A stretch of DNA of 64,000 bases, from the NCBI RefSeq assembly GCF_009789675.1, contig NZ_CP046913.1:744001-808000 (forward strand). Direction: 5' to 3'. Each line of letters begins with the position of its first letter. The stretch's first letter is position 1. Source of the stretch: Paraburkholderia acidisoli. GTDB lineage: Bacteria > Pseudomonadota > Gammaproteobacteria > Burkholderiales > Burkholderiaceae. The notes beneath the pieces are model-generated. The model was not told the origin of the DNA, searched no databases, and saw only the letters and a list, made by a program, of their open reading frames with translations. Shown piece by piece: positions 19,002 to 27,592 of this stretch. The translations under genes and the position numbers were made by a program.

Positions 19002-19922
19002 TCAGGTATTCCACAGCCGCAGCGGCGCGGCCTTCGCGCCATGCACGAACGGCCGCAGTTGCGACCAGCATTGCGTGAGCGTGTGCTGCAACGGTTCCAT
19101 CGAACGCGCCACCACGCGCACGAGCAGCACGCCCGGCGCCACGCAACTCGCGCCGGAGCGCAACGCGTCGTCGAAGGGCAGCGTGGCCGCGAGATCCTGC
19201 GCGAGCGCATCCGTGCAAGCGGGGCCGATCGCCCACAGCACGCCGAACGACGGATAGCCCGCGAGACCTTGCGGCGCGTCGCGCAGCGGGTCGGCGGCGT
19301 CGATCAGCGCGCGTTCGAACCAGAGGAGGTCGGTAGCGTCTTCGTTATTCGATGCCGCGCGCATCACGCGTGTGACGGCCCGCATCATGCCCGCCGACCA
19401 GCGCTCGCCCGCGGCCTGGCGGCCCAGTTGCGTGGCGTCCCAGCCGATGGCGGTCGCGCCTTCGGCCAGCGTGAGCGCGAATTCGAGTTCCGCGTGCGCG
19501 TGATCGAACACGAGATTGTTCTGCGGCAGCCAGTCGAGTTTCGCGTTCTCGCCCACGTGAATATGAATGCGCTGGCGCGCCACGCGGCCGTTGGACTTGT
19601 ACCACTTGGTCGCGCCGGGCGTGGTGAGCACGGCATGCGCGCGCTCGCCCACCTTCACGTCGAGGTCGAGCCGGTCGCCGCCCGCGATGCCCGCCGGCGG
19701 ATGCACGATCACCGTATGGCAGATCGCGTCGCCTTCGGGGTAGAGCGGGCGTTGCACGCGCAGCGGCCCCACGTGCCGCTTGTGCGTGAGCGCGCTGCGC
19801 CCGCTCGCCTGCTGCTCGAAACCGAGTTCGAGCTTCGCGGCCCATTCGGGTTGAGCCGCCGTTCGAGGCGTGCCAGCCGCGGTCGTGCGGGCGAGTGCGG
19901 CGTGATCTTCGTGAAGCGACAT
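19002..19922 (-). CDS. ureD: Urease accessory protein UreD (UreH)
   Basis: A 306-residue protein with the typical core [31 protein letters not shown] and [10 protein letters not shown]. UreD is the scaffold that binds apourease and forms the channel through which nickel passes from UreG. It starts 66 bases after urtE, so it is probably the last gene of the urtABCDE transcript, while ureA onward also has its own promoter. Confidence 0.94.
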   Translation of the reverse strand: MSLHEDHAALARTTAAGTPRTAAQPEWAAKLELGFEQQASGRSALTHKRHVGPLRVQRPLYPEGDAICHTVIVHPPAGIAGGDRLDLDVKVGERAHAVLTTPGATKWYKSNGRVARQRIHIHVGENAKLDWLPQNNLVFDHAHAELEFALTLAEGATAIGWDATQLGRQAAGERWSAGMMRAVTRVMRAASNNEDATDLLWFERALIDAADPLRDAPQGLAGYPSFGVLWAIGPACTDALAQDLAATLPFDDALRSGASCVAPGVLLVRVVARSMEPLQHTLTQCWSQLRPFVHGAKAAPLRLWNT

Positions 19923-19988
19923 GCGGGCAGTGTGGGCGGAGCGATTCGTGGCCGGGAGAATACCACGCGAAAAAACGCCGCTCGTGCG

Positions 19989-20684
19989 TTACACCGCGAT
20001 CATCTCGCGCACGCCGTCGGTGTCCATGCTCGCGCCCGTGCCGCCCGCCACGATCTCGCCGCGGCTCATCACCCAGTAGCGGTCCGCAATGGCTTTCGCG
20101 AAGTCGTAGTACTGCTCGACGAGCAGCACCGTCATCTGCATCTCTTCCACGAGGCGGCGCAGCGTGCGGCCAATGTCCTGGATGATCGACGGCTGGATGC
20201 CTTCGGTCGGCTCGTCGAGAATCAGCAGCGTGGGGTCGCTCATGAGCGCGCGGCCGATCGCCAGTTGCTGCTGCTGGCCGCCCGAGAGATCGCCGCCGCG
20301 CCGCGACTTCATGTCCTTGAGCACGGGAAAGAGTTCGTAGATGTGCGCGGGCACGCCCGAGGGCATGCGCTTCTTGCTCGCCGCGCCCACCAGCAGGTTT
20401 TCTTCCACCGTGAGGCGCGGGAAGATGTCGCGGCCCTGCGGCACGTAGGCGAGGCCGTGCGCGACGCGCGCATGCGTGGGCAGCTTCGTGAGCGTCTCGC
20501 CGCGCCACGCGATCGCGCCGTTCTTCGTCGGCACGACGCCCATCAGGCAGCGCAGCAGCGTGGTCTTGCCCACGCCGTTGCGGCCGAGCAGCACGGTCAG
20601 TTCGCCTTCGGGCACCGTCATCGAGACATTGCGCAGGATGTGGCTGCCGCCATAGTATTGATTCAGCGATTCGATGGTTAGCAT
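19989..20684 (-). CDS. urtE: Urea ABC transporter ATP-binding protein UrtE
   Basis: A 231-residue LivF-type ATPase. It has Walker A GRNGVGKTTLL, Q-loop YVPQGRDIFPRLT, signature LSGGQQQQLAIGRAL, Walker B LLILDEPTEGIQP and the switch His replaced by Gln in LLVEQYYDF, as usual in this subfamily. It pairs with UrtD to power the UrtB/UrtC channel. The fifth urt gene, 24 bases after urtD. Confidence 0.95.
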   Translation of the reverse strand: MLTIESLNQYYGGSHILRNVSMTVPEGELTVLLGRNGVGKTTLLRCLMGVVPTKNGAIAWRGETLTKLPTHARVAHGLAYVPQGRDIFPRLTVEENLLVGAASKKRMPSGVPAHIYELFPVLKDMKSRRGGDLSGGQQQQLAIGRALMSDPTLLILDEPTEGIQPSIIQDIGRTLRRLVEEMQMTVLLVEQYYDFAKAIADRYWVMSRGEIVAGGTGASMDTDGVREMIAV

Positions 20685-20708
20685 GGCGAAATAAGTGGCA
20701 AGAGGGGG

Positions 20709-21599
20709 CTAGCGGCCCAGATACGATTCGATCACGGTTTCGTCGCGCTTCACCTCGTCGAGCGTGCCGTGCGCGAGCACGCTGCCTTCGGCCATCACGG
20801 TCACGCGGCCCGTCTCGCCCGCGAGCGCCGCCACGAACTCCATGTCGTGCTCGACCACCATCATCGAGCAACTGCCGCGCAGGCGGTTGAGCAGCGTGGC
20901 GAGTTCCATCGTCTCGTCGTCGGTCATGCCCGCGGCGGGTTCGTCGAGCAACAGCAGTTGCGGCTTCTGCATCAGCAGCATGCCGATCTCGAGGCGCTGC
21001 TTCTGGCCGTGCGAGAGTTCGCCCGCGAGCCGCCGCGCGTCGCTCTCGAGCCGGATCACTTCGAGCGTCTCCTCGATCTTCGCCTGCGCTTCGCGGCCGA
21101 GGCGCGCGCGCAAGGTGGCGAACCAGCCTTTGTCGGCCTTCATCGCCAGTTCGAGGTTTTCCCACACAGGGTGCTGCTCGAACACGGTGGGCTTCTGGAA
21201 CTTGCGGCCAATGCCCGCGCGCGCGATCGACGGTTCGTTCATGCGCGTGAGGTCGAGCGTCTGGCCGAGAAACACCTTGCCCGAATCGGGCGAGGTCTTG
21301 CCCGTGATCACGTCCATCATCGTGGTCTTGCCTGCGCCGTTCGGGCCGATGATGCAGCGCAGCTCGCCCACGTCGATCGTGAGCGAAAGCTGGTTGAGCG
21401 CGCGAAAACCGTCGAAGCTCACGGTCACGTCTTCGAGGTAGAGGATCGTGCCATGCGAGATGTCGATGGCGCCGGGCTCGACCACGTGGCCGAGACCCGC
21501 CACGCCCGAGAGCGTGAGCGCTTCGCCGTCTTCGGCGTTATCCGCGTTGTCGAACGGATTGTGGTTGAGCGGATCGTTGAGGATCGAATGGCCGTTCAT
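20709..21599 (-). CDS. urtD: Urea ABC transporter ATP-binding protein UrtD
   Basis: A 296-residue LivG-type ATPase. Walker A is GPNGAGKTTMMD, the signature is LSHGQKQRLEIG, Walker B is LLLLDEPAAGMTDDE and the H-loop is VVEHDMEFV. The chosen ATG 21599 overlaps the urtC stop as ATGA. An N-terminal extension of about 50 polar residues (MNGHSILNDPLNHNPFDNAD onward) precedes the ATPase fold and is longer than in most UrtD proteins. A shorter start may exist, but no in-frame ATG with a good ribosome-binding site is obvious. Confidence 0.94.
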   Translation of the reverse strand: MNGHSILNDPLNHNPFDNADNAEDGEALTLSGVAGLGHVVEPGAIDISHGTILYLEDVTVSFDGFRALNQLSLTIDVGELRCIIGPNGAGKTTMMDVITGKTSPDSGKVFLGQTLDLTRMNEPSIARAGIGRKFQKPTVFEQHPVWENLELAMKADKGWFATLRARLGREAQAKIEETLEVIRLESDARRLAGELSHGQKQRLEIGMLLMQKPQLLLLDEPAAGMTDDETMELATLLNRLRGSCSMMVVEHDMEFVAALAGETGRVTVMAEGSVLAHGTLDEVKRDETVIESYLGR

Positions 21600-22780
21600 T
21601 GGCGTGGGCTCCGGCGGCGCTTGAGGAGTTCGAACAATCCCATGATGCCGTTGGGCAACAGGAGCGGCACGAGCACGAACATGAGGCCTAAGAAGAACAG
21701 CCAGTATTCGGCGAAGTAGGCGGTGAAGAAGCTCTTCGCGCCGTTCACGGCGAATGCGCCGATGATCGGCCCGATCAGCGTGCCGCGTCCGCCCACGGCC
21801 ACCCAGATCGCCATTTCGATCGAGTTCGCGGGCGACATCTCGCTCGGGTTGATGATGCCCACTTGCGGCACGTAAAGCGCGCCCGCGATGCCGCACAGCA
21901 CCGCCGAAAGCGTCCACACGAACAGCTTGTAGCCGAGCGGGCTGTAGCCGAGGAACATGAGGCGCGTTTCGCCGTCGCGCACGGCGGTGACCACGCGGCC
22001 GAGCTTGGACGTGACGATCGCGCGCGCCGCGAGAAACGCCGCCACGAGCACGGCGAAGGTCAGCAGGAACAGCGTCGCGCGCGTGCCCGGATGCGTGATG
22101 GGCATGCCGGCGATGCGCTTGAAGTCCGTGAAGCCGTTGTTGCCGCCGAAGCCGGTTTCGTTGCGGTAGAACAGCAGCATGGCCGCGAACGTCATGGCCT
22201 GCGTGATGATCGACAGATACACGCCTTTCACGCGCGAGCGGAACGTGAAGAAGCCGAACACCCACGCGACCACGGCAGGCACCAGCACGACCAGCAGCAA
22301 GGCATACGCGAGATGGTCGGTGCCTTCCCAATACCACGGCAGGCTGTGCCAGTTCAGGAACACCATGAAGTCGGGCAGATTGCTGCCGTACACGCCTTCG
22401 TGGCCGATCGCGCGCATCAGATACATGCCGATCGCGTAGCCGCCCAGCGCGAAGAACAGGCCGTGGCCGAGGCTCAGGATGCCGCAGTAGCCCCACACCA
22501 GATCGAGCGCGAGGGCGGCGATCGCGTAGCACATGAACTTGCCGCCGAGCGTCATCGCGTAGGCGGAAAGATGCAGCGCGCTCGATTGCGGCAGCACCAG
22601 CGCGCACAGCGGCACGCCGATCGCCATCACGAGCATCAGCACGATCAGCGCGAGCCACGCGCGCGGCGAGAGCAGGGCGGGGCGCGCGGGCAGGCCGAGC
22701 GCGAAGGTTTCCGCGCGATCGTCGGGGGCGCCGTCGGGCGCGTGACGCGCGGGAGAAGTGGAAGTCGCGAGCGTCATCAT
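21596..22780 (-). CDS. urtC: Urea ABC transporter permease UrtC
   Basis: A 394-residue LivM-type permease with about ten membrane segments and the family pattern GYCGILSLGHGLFFALGGYA. Its ATG 22780 shares a base with the urtB stop (TGATG), and a second ATG follows immediately. It pairs with UrtB to form the inner-membrane urea channel. The translational overlaps urtB-urtC and urtC-urtD show a tightly coupled operon. Confidence 0.95.
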   Translation of the reverse strand: MMTLATSTSPARHAPDGAPDDRAETFALGLPARPALLSPRAWLALIVLMLVMAIGVPLCALVLPQSSALHLSAYAMTLGGKFMCYAIAALALDLVWGYCGILSLGHGLFFALGGYAIGMYLMRAIGHEGVYGSNLPDFMVFLNWHSLPWYWEGTDHLAYALLLVVLVPAVVAWVFGFFTFRSRVKGVYLSIITQAMTFAAMLLFYRNETGFGGNNGFTDFKRIAGMPITHPGTRATLFLLTFAVLVAAFLAARAIVTSKLGRVVTAVRDGETRLMFLGYSPLGYKLFVWTLSAVLCGIAGALYVPQVGIINPSEMSPANSIEMAIWVAVGGRGTLIGPIIGAFAVNGAKSFFTAYFAEYWLFFLGLMFVLVPLLLPNGIMGLFELLKRRRSPRQ

Positions 22781-24399
22781 CAAGCCTCCGCGCTACGGCC
22801 CTTGAGGGCGAACAGGCCCTGCGGACGCTTCTGGATGAACAGCACGATCAGCACGAGCACGGCGATCTTCGCGAGCACCGCGCCCCAGAACGGCTCGATC
22901 GCCTTGGAAACGAGCCCGAGGCCGAAGCCGCCGATCACCGTACCCGCGATCTGGCCCACACCGCCGAGCACCACGGCCATGAACGAGTCGATGATGTAGC
23001 TCTGGCCGAGGTCGGGTCCGACGTTGCCGATCTGCGAGAGCGCGCAGCCGCCGAGACCGGCGATGCCCGCGCCGAACGCGAACGCCCACGCATCCACGCG
23101 CGCCGTGCGCACGCCCACGCAGGCGGCCATGCGGCGGTTCTGCGTGACGGCGCGCACGAACAGGCCGAGGCGCGTTTTGGTGAGCACGCCCCACGCGATC
23201 GCCACGACGATCAGCGCGAACGCGAGAATCGCGAGGCGGTTGTACGGCAGGATCAGGTTGGGCAGCACGGTGAGACCGCCGCTCATCCATGAAGGGTTTT
23301 GCACCTGCACGTTCTGCGCGCCGAAGATCATGCGCGTGGCCTGAATCAGGATCAGGCTGATGCCGAAGGTCGTGAGCAGCGTTTCGAGCGGGCGGCCGTA
23401 GAGATGGCGAATCACGAGCCGCTCGATCACGGCGCCCACCAGCGCGGCGGCCACGAACGAGGCGGGAATCGCGAACAGCGGATACCAGTCGAACGCGCCC
23501 GGCGCATAGCGTTGCACGAGCGTTTGCACGACGTAGGTGGCGTACGCGCCGATCATCAGAAACTCGCCGTGCGCCATGTTGATCACGCCGATCAAACCGT
23601 AGGTGATGGCGAGGCCGAGCGCGGCGAGCAGCAGCACGCTGCCGAGCGAGAGACCGGCGAACAGCGTGCCCGCGATCTCGCTGCGGCGCTGGATGGAGTC
23701 GAGCGAATCGATGCCGGCTTGCGCGGCGGCGCGCACGCGCGCGTCGGGTTCGTTGAACGCGCCGCTCGCGTTCTTCGCGACGAGCGGACGCAGCAGCTCG
23801 TACATGTCGAGATCGTGGCGCGCGGCCACGAGTTGCGTGGCTTCGAGTCGCGTGTCGGCGTTGGGGTCGCGCAGCGCGGTCATGGCCCAGAGCGTGTCGA
23901 GGCGGCGCTTGAGCGCGGCGTCGGTTTCCTTCGCGCGGGCGGCGTCGATCAGCGGTTTCATCGACGGATCGGGATTCTTCAGCAGCGCCGCCACGGCCGC
24001 GCGGCGCGTTTCCAGATCGGGCGAGCCGAGTTGCAGGCCCGAGAGCGCGCCGGCCACTTTCGAGCGCAGCAGGTTGTTGAGCGTGATGGGTTGCGCGCTG
24101 GAGGCGACATCGGCGGAAACGGGTTTGCCGGTCGCTGCGTCTTTCGCGGTGTCGCCGTCCTGCACCAGCACTTCGCCGGAATCGGTGGCGGTGACGTTCT
24201 CTTCGGAGAGCGCCTTCAACAGCGCGAGCGAGGCGGCGTCGTGCGTGGCGATGAGCTTGTCGATGGCGGCGGACTTCGCGTCGAAGTCGTCGGCGCCGAG
24301 CGGCGCGACATCGGCGGCATCGAGCGCGAACGCCGTCGAGCTGAGGCAGGCGAGCAGCGCGCTCGCGCATAAGGCGCGCAGGCAGTGGCGTAGTGTCAT
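22780..24399 (-). CDS. urtB: Urea ABC transporter permease UrtB with periplasmic N-terminal domain
   Basis: A 539-residue protein from ATG 24399. It has a signal peptide (LRALCASALLACLSSTAFA), then about 220 soluble residues rich in Ala-containing helices, then a LivH-type permease from about residue 250 (GLAITYGLIGVINMAHGEFL). The long extracytoplasmic N-terminal part is typical of proteobacterial UrtB and absent from ordinary LivH. The ORF upstream of 24399 overlaps the urtA leader hairpin and is rejected. Confidence 0.94.
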   Translation of the reverse strand: MTLRHCLRALCASALLACLSSTAFALDAADVAPLGADDFDAKSAAIDKLIATHDAASLALLKALSEENVTATDSGEVLVQDGDTAKDAATGKPVSADVASSAQPITLNNLLRSKVAGALSGLQLGSPDLETRRAAVAALLKNPDPSMKPLIDAARAKETDAALKRRLDTLWAMTALRDPNADTRLEATQLVAARHDLDMYELLRPLVAKNASGAFNEPDARVRAAAQAGIDSLDSIQRRSEIAGTLFAGLSLGSVLLLAALGLAITYGLIGVINMAHGEFLMIGAYATYVVQTLVQRYAPGAFDWYPLFAIPASFVAAALVGAVIERLVIRHLYGRPLETLLTTFGISLILIQATRMIFGAQNVQVQNPSWMSGGLTVLPNLILPYNRLAILAFALIVVAIAWGVLTKTRLGLFVRAVTQNRRMAACVGVRTARVDAWAFAFGAGIAGLGGCALSQIGNVGPDLGQSYIIDSFMAVVLGGVGQIAGTVIGGFGLGLVSKAIEPFWGAVLAKIAVLVLIVLFIQKRPQGLFALKGRSAEA

Positions 24400-24449
24400 G
24401 TTCGAAGCCGGTAGTACTTCAGTGTCAGACCTGCGATGAAACTGCGGTG

Positions 24450-24495
24450 CCGGAAAGCCGCACACGGCCCATGAAACCGTGCCCGGCTTTTCCGG
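24450..24495 (-). promoter_or_regulatory. Intercistronic hairpin between urtA and urtB
   Basis: The outer arms CCGGAAAGCC (24450-24459) and GGCTTTTCCGG (24485-24495, one-base bulge) enclose an inner CACGG/CCGTG pair (24463-24467, 24477-24481). It lies in the only large gap of the urt operon. Such hairpins after a binding-protein gene often stabilise its mRNA or reduce readthrough. Confidence 0.6.
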
Positions 24496-24503
24496 CGTGC
24501 GCG

Positions 24504-25805
24504 TTACGCCACGCGGCGGCGGCGCAGGAACTCGGGAATCGAGCTCACGACGTCCGGCTTGCCCTGGTTGCCCGGAATGTACGGGCTCCACGGCTGCGCG
24601 CGAATCGTGGTCTTGGTGCGCCACACGACGTTGAACTGGCCGTCGGCGCGCACTTCGCCGATCATCACCGGTTTGTGCAGATGGTGGTTGCCGTCCATCT
24701 CCAGCGTGAAGCCCGAAGGCGCGGCGAACTTCTGGCCGATCATCGCCACGCGCACCTTGTCCACCTCGGTGCTCTTCGCCTTCTCCACGGCCTGCTTCCA
24801 CATGTGCATGCCAACGAAGGTCGCTTCCATCGGGTCGTTGGTGACGCGCTTCGAGCCGCCGGGCAGATTGTTCTTCTTCACCCAGTCGGCGAACATCGCC
24901 TTGAATTTCGTGTTCTCGGGATTGCGCAGCGACATGAAGTAGTTCCACGCCGCGAGGTTGCCCACGAGCGGCTTCGTGTCGATACCGCGCAACTCCTCTT
25001 CGCCCACCGAAAACGCGACCACGGGCACGTCGGTCGCCTTCACGCCCTGGTTGCCGAGTTCCTTGTAGAACGGCACGTTCGAGTCGCCGTTCACGGTCGA
25101 GATCACGCAGGTCTTGCCGCCCTGCGCGAAGGTCTTGATGTTCGCGACGATGGTCTGATAGTCGCTATGACCGAACGGCGTGTAGACCTCCTGAATATCG
25201 GCGTCCTGCACGCCCTTCGAGTGCAGGAACGCGCGCAGGATCTTGTTGGTCGTGCGCGGATACACATAGTCGGTGCCGAGCAGGAAGAAGCGCTTGGCGC
25301 CGCCGCCTTCGGCGCTCATCAGATATTCGGTGGCGGGCAGCGCCTGCTGGTTCGGCGCGGCGCCCGTGTAGAACACGTTGCGCGACATTTCCTCGCCTTC
25401 GTACTGCACCGGGTAGAACAGCAGACCGTTGAGTTCCTCGAACACGGGCAGCACCGACTTGCGCGAGACGGAGGTCCAGCAGCCGAACACCACCGCGACC
25501 TTGTCCTGGGTGATGAGCTGACGCGCCTTTTCGGCGAACAGCGGCCAGTTCGAAGCCGGATCGACCACGACCGGTTCGAGCTGGCGGCCCATCACGCCGC
25601 CGTTTTTGTTGATTTCGGCGATCGTCATGAGCGCCGTGTCCTTGAGCGACGTCTCGGAGATGGCCATGGTCCCCGAGAGCGAATGCAAAATGCCGACCTT
25701 GATCGGGCCGGTGCCGGCGTCCGCGGCCTGCGCGAACGGCACGCGTCCCGCCACCGCGAGTGCGCCCGACATCGTTCCGAGTTTCAACAGACTGCGACGT
25801 TTCAT
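24504..25805 (-). CDS. urtA: Urea ABC transporter substrate-binding protein UrtA
   Basis: A 433-residue periplasmic binding protein. The N-terminus MKRRSLLKLGTMSGALAVAG is a signal with a twin-Arg-like KRRSLLK pattern. The mature part shows IKVGILHSLSGTMAISETSL, GCWTSVSRKSVLPVFE and FYPVQYEGEE, all diagnostic of UrtA rather than of LivK. It captures urea at low concentration and hands it to UrtB/UrtC. First gene of the operon; upstream lie a sigma-54 promoter and an NtrC-type site. Confidence 0.96.
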   Translation of the reverse strand: MKRRSLLKLGTMSGALAVAGRVPFAQAADAGTGPIKVGILHSLSGTMAISETSLKDTALMTIAEINKNGGVMGRQLEPVVVDPASNWPLFAEKARQLITQDKVAVVFGCWTSVSRKSVLPVFEELNGLLFYPVQYEGEEMSRNVFYTGAAPNQQALPATEYLMSAEGGGAKRFFLLGTDYVYPRTTNKILRAFLHSKGVQDADIQEVYTPFGHSDYQTIVANIKTFAQGGKTCVISTVNGDSNVPFYKELGNQGVKATDVPVVAFSVGEEELRGIDTKPLVGNLAAWNYFMSLRNPENTKFKAMFADWVKKNNLPGGSKRVTNDPMEATFVGMHMWKQAVEKAKSTEVDKVRVAMIGQKFAAPSGFTLEMDGNHHLHKPVMIGEVRADGQFNVVWRTKTTIRAQPWSPYIPGNQGKPDVVSSIPEFLRRRRVA

Positions 25806-25913
25806 GTATCTGCCCCTTGCGTGGAAGTATTCAGTCGTGGGTCTGGGCGCGCCGCCTGGAAGCCGGAAGTCGCGCGCCGCCCGTTGGTATGGCCAGTCTT
25901 GCGCGTCCTCTTC

Positions 25914-25929
25914 TGCAAGCTTGATGCCA
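25914..25929 (-). promoter_or_regulatory. Sigma-54 (RpoN) promoter upstream of urtA
   Basis: The complement strand reads TGGCATCAAGCTTGCA. The GG (25928-25927) and GC (25916-25915) have the obligatory ten-base separation and good consensus flanks. The predicted start site is near 25903, about 98 bases before the urtA ATG. Confidence 0.8.
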
Positions 25930-25994
25930 GTTCACACGCAAGGGGCCGCGCTTGCCCCATCAGGCGTCAAGCGATGCGGCGAGCATGCGCCGTC

Positions 25995-26009
25995 GCACGA
26001 AGGCGGTGC
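25995..26009. promoter_or_regulatory. NtrC-type binding site upstream of urtA
   Basis: GCACGAAGGCGGTGC fits the NtrC dyad GCAC-N7-GTGC. Its centre is about 100 bases upstream of the predicted RpoN start site, a normal enhancer distance. Confidence 0.6.
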
Positions 26010-26171
26010 GATCGTGGTGCAGGGCGACGCATGTTCGGGCGCGTTGCCTCGTCTCAGTGCGTAATGGGCGCGCAAGGATGGCGCGTGGGCGCAAGCGGCG
26101 CGCGAGCGCGCGCTGCATCGTTGTGCATGCGGCGCGCGGCGAGGCTTGCGATTGGATGGGCGTAGAAATGA

Positions 26172-26203
26172 CGCAGGGCGCGGTCGTGAAACCGCGCCCT
26201 GCG
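26172..26203 (-). terminator. Hairpin after the rhodanese gene
   Basis: The arms CGCAGGGCGCGGT (26172-26184) and ACCGCGCCCTGCG (26191-26203) form a perfect 13-bp stem with a six-base loop. It is about 70 bases downstream of the leftward pcm-rhodanese pair and has only a weak T-rich stretch on that strand. Confidence 0.6.
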
Positions 26204-26271
26204 CTTAGTCGGACTCAATCAGCGTGTTCGTTGCGGGCGCAACGTCCCGCCGATCAGCTTGTTGGCGACGA

Positions 26272-26595
26272 TCAGTAGGTGGGCACCTTCGGGTCGACCT
26301 GTTTCGACCACGCGTCAATGCCGCCTTGCAGATTGAACACCTTCGTGAAGCCACGCGAGTCCAGGAACATCGCGACCTGGGCGCTGCGCGCGCCATGGTG
26401 GCAGACGCACACGATCTGCGCTTCGTCGTCGAGTTCTTCGCTGCGCGCGGGAATCTCGCGCATCGGGATCGAGACGCTGCCTTCGATCTTCGCCGTTTCG
26501 ATTTCCCAGGGCTCGCGCACGTCGAGCAGGACGGGCGCGGGACGGGACGAATCGGCGAGCCATTCGGCGAGGGCGGGGGCGGTCAGATTCTGCAT
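26272..26595 (-). CDS. Single-domain rhodanese (sulfurtransferase)
   Basis: A 107-residue rhodanese-homology domain. LLDVREPWE, SIPMREIP and the active-site loop CHHGARS, with catalytic Cys near residue 65, are intact. It is cytoplasmic (no signal) and resembles GlpE/PspE-type single-domain proteins, which carry persulfide sulfur on the Cys. The substrate is not predictable. It is 32 bases downstream of pcm in the same direction, a pair that is common in this lineage. Confidence 0.9.
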   Translation of the reverse strand: MQNLTAPALAEWLADSSRPAPVLLDVREPWEIETAKIEGSVSIPMREIPARSEELDDEAQIVCVCHHGARSAQVAMFLDSRGFTKVFNLQGGIDAWSKQVDPKVPTY

Positions 26596-26627
26596 GGCAA
26601 ACTCGGTCGATGAAGTCAGGCGAAAGA

Positions 26628-27281
26628 TTAGAACTTGAAGCGCGGCAGTTGCACGGCGTTTTGCAGCGCCTCGACATACGTTTCGAACACGGCGGCAATG
26701 CGGAACTGTTTTTCGTCGATGCGCGTGATGATCTGCGCTTCCATGACCGGCGCGCCGCCCACGAACGCGGCGAGCCGGCCGCCCACCTTGAGTTGTTCCA
26801 GCAGTTCCTGCGGCACCACGGGCAGGCCGCCCGAGACGCAGATCACGTCGTAGGGCGCGTTCGTGGCCCAGCCGCGCGCGCCGTCGCCGGCCACGACTTC
26901 GGCGTTCAGCACGCCGTTCTTCACGAAGTTGGCGCGCGCGAACTCGGCGAGTTCCGTGTCGATCTCCACCGTCAGCACCTTCTGCGCGCGGTGCGCGAGC
27001 AGCGCGGCCATGTAGCCGGAACCCGCGCCGATCTCGAGCACGCTTTCGTGCTTCTTCACGGCGAGTTCCTGCAGCACGCGGGCCTCGACGCGCGGCGCCA
27101 GCATGTGCTGGCCGTTGGGCAGCGGCAGTTCGAGGTCGGCGAACGCAATCTCGGTATAGGCCGCGGGAACGAAATGCTCACGCTTGACGATGGAAAGCAG
27201 GTTCAGCACGTCCTGGTCGAGCACGTCCCAGGGGCGAATCTGCTGTTCGATCATGTTGAAACGCGCTTGTTCGATGTTCAT
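26628..27281 (-). CDS. pcm: Protein-L-isoaspartate O-methyltransferase
   Basis: A 217-residue SAM-dependent methyltransferase from ATG 27281 (MNIEQARFNMIEQQIRP); a GTG at 27287 would add two residues. Motif I is VLEIGAGSGYMAALLA, preceded by the family motif LPNGQHMLAPRVEARVLQ. It methylates isoaspartyl residues in damaged proteins and thus starts their repair. The usual TISQP stretch reads LPNGQHM here, as in the betaproteobacterial subgroup, so the substrate preference could differ. Confidence 0.88.
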   Translation of the reverse strand: MNIEQARFNMIEQQIRPWDVLDQDVLNLLSIVKREHFVPAAYTEIAFADLELPLPNGQHMLAPRVEARVLQELAVKKHESVLEIGAGSGYMAALLAHRAQKVLTVEIDTELAEFARANFVKNGVLNAEVVAGDGARGWATNAPYDVICVSGGLPVVPQELLEQLKVGGRLAAFVGGAPVMEAQIITRIDEKQFRIAAVFETYVEALQNAVQLPRFKF

Positions 27282-27592
27282 GGTCACTCGGCGTTATGGT
27301 TCGAATCGGTTCGAGAGCGGGGATTCCGGCGCCCGGCGCGGCATGCGGAACGCCGCCGGGCAACCGCAGAATTGTAGCAAACCGGCTTTGGGCCGCGCCT
27401 TGCCGCTAACAGGGCAAATGAGCGGATTCCATGACCTGCGGCGGCGGGTTGGGGCCGGATTCGCCTCGGACGCGGTTTGCCGATGTCGCCAAGGCGCCGA
27501 CTCGGTGTTTATCCTGGCCACGAACGCCTTGCGGTTTTGCGCAGGAAGCACCAAAAATGTAATCGATTACATCCGAGGCTTCGATCGCCGAC
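27282..27592. other. Divergent gap between pcm and the LacI-type regulator
   Basis: 311 bases. The right end holds the perfect palindromic operator and a possible promoter (TTGCGC, 17-base spacer, TAATCG overlapping the operator) for the regulator gene. No gene is recognised in the rest. Confidence 0.5.
27557..27572. promoter_or_regulatory. LacI-family operator, perfect 16-bp palindrome
   Basis: ATGTAATCGATTACAT is a perfect palindrome with the central CG typical of LacI/GalR-family operators. It lies 20 bases before the regulator start codon and overlaps the best -10 candidate, so binding would repress the regulator and any co-transcribed transport genes. Confidence 0.8.

Larger units (their letters stand above)
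25806..26271. other. Regulatory gap upstream of urtA
   Basis: 466 bases without a credible gene. It holds the urtA leader (about 98 bases), a sigma-54-type promoter, an NtrC-type dyad and, at its far end, the terminator hairpin of the rhodanese transcript. The rest (26010-26170) is GC-rich with nothing recognised. Confidence 0.7.
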
